A stretch of 6,665 nt of DNA from Candidatus Bathyarchaeota archaeon RBG_13_52_12. Lineage in GTDB: Archaea; Thermoproteota; Bathyarchaeia; TCS64. The notes beneath the pieces are model-generated. The model was not told the DNA's origin. It did not search any database and saw only the letters and a program-made list of their open reading frames with translations. The stretch covers positions 3,831 through 10,495 of the forward strand of contig MEZF01000086.1 in assembly GCA_001774245.1 (NCBI GenBank), given 5' to 3'. The position numbers were made by a program, and so were the translations under genes. This document shows positions 5,181 to 6,665 of this stretch, one piece after another. The first letter of the stretch is position 1, and every line of letters starts with the position of its first letter.

Positions 5181-6041
5181 ATGGAGAATCTAATCATCAC
5201 TGCCGCCATAACAGGCGGGGAGTATGTCTCGAGGAAAGATACCCCATACGTGCCAAAGACAGTCGACGACATCGTCAGCGAAGTCGTTAGAAGCGTTGAG
5301 ATGGGAGCATCAGTCGTACACCTGCACGCTAAACACCCAGAGACCGGGGAGGCCTATTCCGGAGACCCAAACCCGATCCTCAAAGAATACATAGAGAGGA
5401 TCCGCGAGCGAGTTGACGTCGTGATAAACGTCACAACCGGAGGCGGCAGGGTTGGAAACCCCCCGGAGGTCTGGGACCGCCTTTTAAAGGAGAAGTGCCA
5501 CCTAGGCGAGGAGATGATGAGCCTAAACATGGGGACCATCAACAGGTGGGCCGATCACCCAACAGGAGATGTCTTCCTCAACACCGTCCCCATGATCGAG
5601 CGTTGGTGCAGCTACATGCGCGAAGCGGGAGTAAAACCAGAACACGAAGTCTACGACACCGGCATGATCAACACCTGCAGACAACTCGCTGAGAAAAAGA
5701 TCGTACCAGAGCCGCTGCACGTCCAATTAGTAATGGTAGGAAGAACTGGCTTTCTCCCAACTATGAAGACCCTCATCTACAGCCTCGATCAGATCCCATC
5801 AACATGGACCTGGAGCGTCTGCGCTCTCGGCAGGAACGAGATACCAATGTGCACAGCAGCGATGATCCAAGGAGGTCATGTCCGAGTCGGCTTCGAGGAC
5901 AACATATTCATCCGCAGAGGGGAACACGCAAAGAGCAACGCCGACCTCGTGAAGAAGATTGCAAACATCGCAAAGGAACTCGAAAGACCAATAGCAGACC
6001 CAAGCGAGACGAGGAGGATACTTGGTTTAAAGAAGCGGTGA
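5181..6041 (+). CDS. Beta-keto acid cleavage enzyme (BKACE, DUF849 family)
   Basis: The family joins a beta-keto acid with acetyl-CoA to give acetoacetate and the shortened CoA ester, using a zinc ion in a TIM barrel; Kce of lysine fermentation and the 3-dehydrocarnitine enzyme are members. The 286-residue length is normal and the whole protein matches. It opens with IITAAITGG, has the zinc ligands H47 and H49 in VVHLHAKH, VTTGGG (84-89), SLNMGT (114-119), and the closing block GGHVRVGFEDN, where R235, E239 and D240 match Arg226, Glu230 (third zinc ligand) and Asp231 of Kce. The end, ADPSETRRILGL, is also typical. An SD (AGGAGAT) lies 5 bases upstream, and a TAA closes the frame 18 bases before the ATG. 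Substrate specificity cannot be read by eye; the dehydrogenase downstream suggests a 3-keto acid made from a 3-hydroxy acid. Confidence 0.93.
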   Translation: MENLIITAAITGGEYVSRKDTPYVPKTVDDIVSEVVRSVEMGASVVHLHAKHPETGEAYSGDPNPILKEYIERIRERVDVVINVTTGGGRVGNPPEVWDRLLKEKCHLGEEMMSLNMGTINRWADHPTGDVFLNTVPMIERWCSYMREAGVKPEHEVYDTGMINTCRQLAEKKIVPEPLHVQLVMVGRTGFLPTMKTLIYSLDQIPSTWTWSVCALGRNEIPMCTAAMIQGGHVRVGFEDNIFIRRGEHAKSNADLVKKIANIAKELERPIADPSETRRILGLKKR

Positions 6042-6665
6042 AGATACTCCGGGAGCTGATACAATTGATCACCGGAATCAGGAGAGTCACATGCGTAGGA
6101 AGCGGATTAGTAGGACAAGGCTGGGCTACACTCTTCGCCCTCGCAGGCTACCAGGTCACCCTCGAAGACGTGACAGAGCGAAAAGTAGAAGATGCTATCA
6201 AACGCGTCGAGAAGCAGATACGGTTCCTTGAAGTAAAAGGACTAGCTAAAGGCGCCAATGAAGCTATGCATCGACTATATGGGACAACAAGTCTCATTGA
6301 TGCAATGGAAAAAGCCGACTATGTCCAAGAATCAGTATACGAAAGCTATCCAGCAAAGATGGAGATCTACCAAAAAATGGACGAGATCACAGAACCCAAA
6401 GTTATCCTAGCAAGTAGCACATCTGGCCTCATGATGTCCGAGATACAGAAAGCTGCTAAACGTTACCCCGAGCGATGCATAGTCGCGCATCCATGGAACC
6501 CCTCATACCTGGTACCCCTCGTCGAACTCTCACCAGGAGCCAAAACATCAGCTGTGACTACGAAAAAGACTCATGAGCTAATGGAGGACATTGGCAAGAT
6601 CCCGGTCACTCTAAAGAAGGAGGTACCAGGCTTCATAGCCAACAGGCTCTCCGCAGCGTTGTGGC
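6038..6665 (+). CDS. 3-hydroxyacyl-CoA dehydrogenase-family enzyme (carnitine dehydrogenase/lambda-crystallin type), 3' truncated
   Basis: The frame stays open to the window end, with about 209 of a usual 310-320 residues. From a GTG at 6038, the NAD-binding motif VGSGLVGQGWA covers 20-30, and acidic E43-D44 ends the second strand, favouring NAD over NADP. SSTSGL (126-131) carries the substrate-side serine. H151 in AHPWNP and E163 lie 12 apart, as in the catalytic His-Glu dyad of this family, and PGFIANR (197-203) holds the conserved Asn. PSYLVPLVEL after the His resembles L-carnitine dehydrogenase and lambda-crystallin (gulonate dehydrogenase) more than fatty-acid enzymes. The GTG overlaps the BKACE stop by 4 bases (GTGA). 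A TTG at 6065 with GGGAG 10 bases upstream would give a more usual N-terminus, so the start is open. It probably supplies the keto acid that BKACE cleaves. Confidence 0.85.
   Translation, partial: MKILRELIQLITGIRRVTCVGSGLVGQGWATLFALAGYQVTLEDVTERKVEDAIKRVEKQIRFLEVKGLAKGANEAMHRLYGTTSLIDAMEKADYVQESVYESYPAKMEIYQKMDEITEPKVILASSTSGLMMSEIQKAAKRYPERCIVAHPWNPSYLVPLVELSPGAKTSAVTTKKTHELMEDIGKIPVTLKKEVPGFIANRLSAALW

Noticed and set aside
5354..6090. Several minus-strand ORFs of 60-67 codons opposite the BKACE gene
   Set aside because: They are antisense to a strongly supported enzyme gene, have no SD and show no protein-like motif.

Overview
The window most likely comes from an archaeon, probably an uncultivated lineage of the Bathyarchaeia/Thermoproteota type; the exact lineage cannot be fixed from the sequence. 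Supporting signs are AT-rich TATA-like elements 25-35 bases before several starts, Shine-Dalgarno (SD) sites of the GGAGGTGATC type, heavy use of AGA/AGG and ATA codons, and a high density of small CxxC zinc-ribbon proteins.

Layout: (1) At the left edge, on the minus strand, is the 5' end of a small CxxC protein, followed by a 314-base gap with no gene. (2) A divergent pair shares an 85-base promoter region. Leftward is a 158-residue protein with an HExxE-type motif, and rightward is a 153-residue GIY-YIG-like nuclease-fold protein. (3) A tight plus-strand operon of three genes (1565-3879) encodes a 434-residue protein whose N-terminal half is a duplicated, probably PH-like domain, a 110-residue protein made almost only of four zinc ribbons, and a roughly 221-residue protein of a recognisable but uncharacterised zinc-ribbon family. 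(4) A small winged-helix protein (3981-4301) converges on a multi-pass membrane protein with a C-terminal zinc ribbon (4321-5034, minus). (5) Divergent from the membrane gene is a catabolic pair: a beta-keto acid cleavage enzyme (BKACE, DUF849 family) and, overlapping its stop codon, a 3-hydroxyacyl-CoA dehydrogenase-family enzyme cut off by the window end.

How they may work together: the last two genes form a plausible two-step route in which an NAD-dependent dehydrogenase oxidises a 3-hydroxy acid and BKACE cleaves the resulting 3-keto acid with acetyl-CoA. Bacterial carnitine degradation is the best-known precedent, but the substrate here is not determined. The three-gene PH-like/zinc-ribbon operon is the best candidate for an undescribed system: its genes are translationally coupled, two of the three products are built largely from CxxC ribbons, and the large partner has no function I can name. 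A 17-base perfect inverted repeat over the BKACE SD site is the clearest candidate regulatory element.
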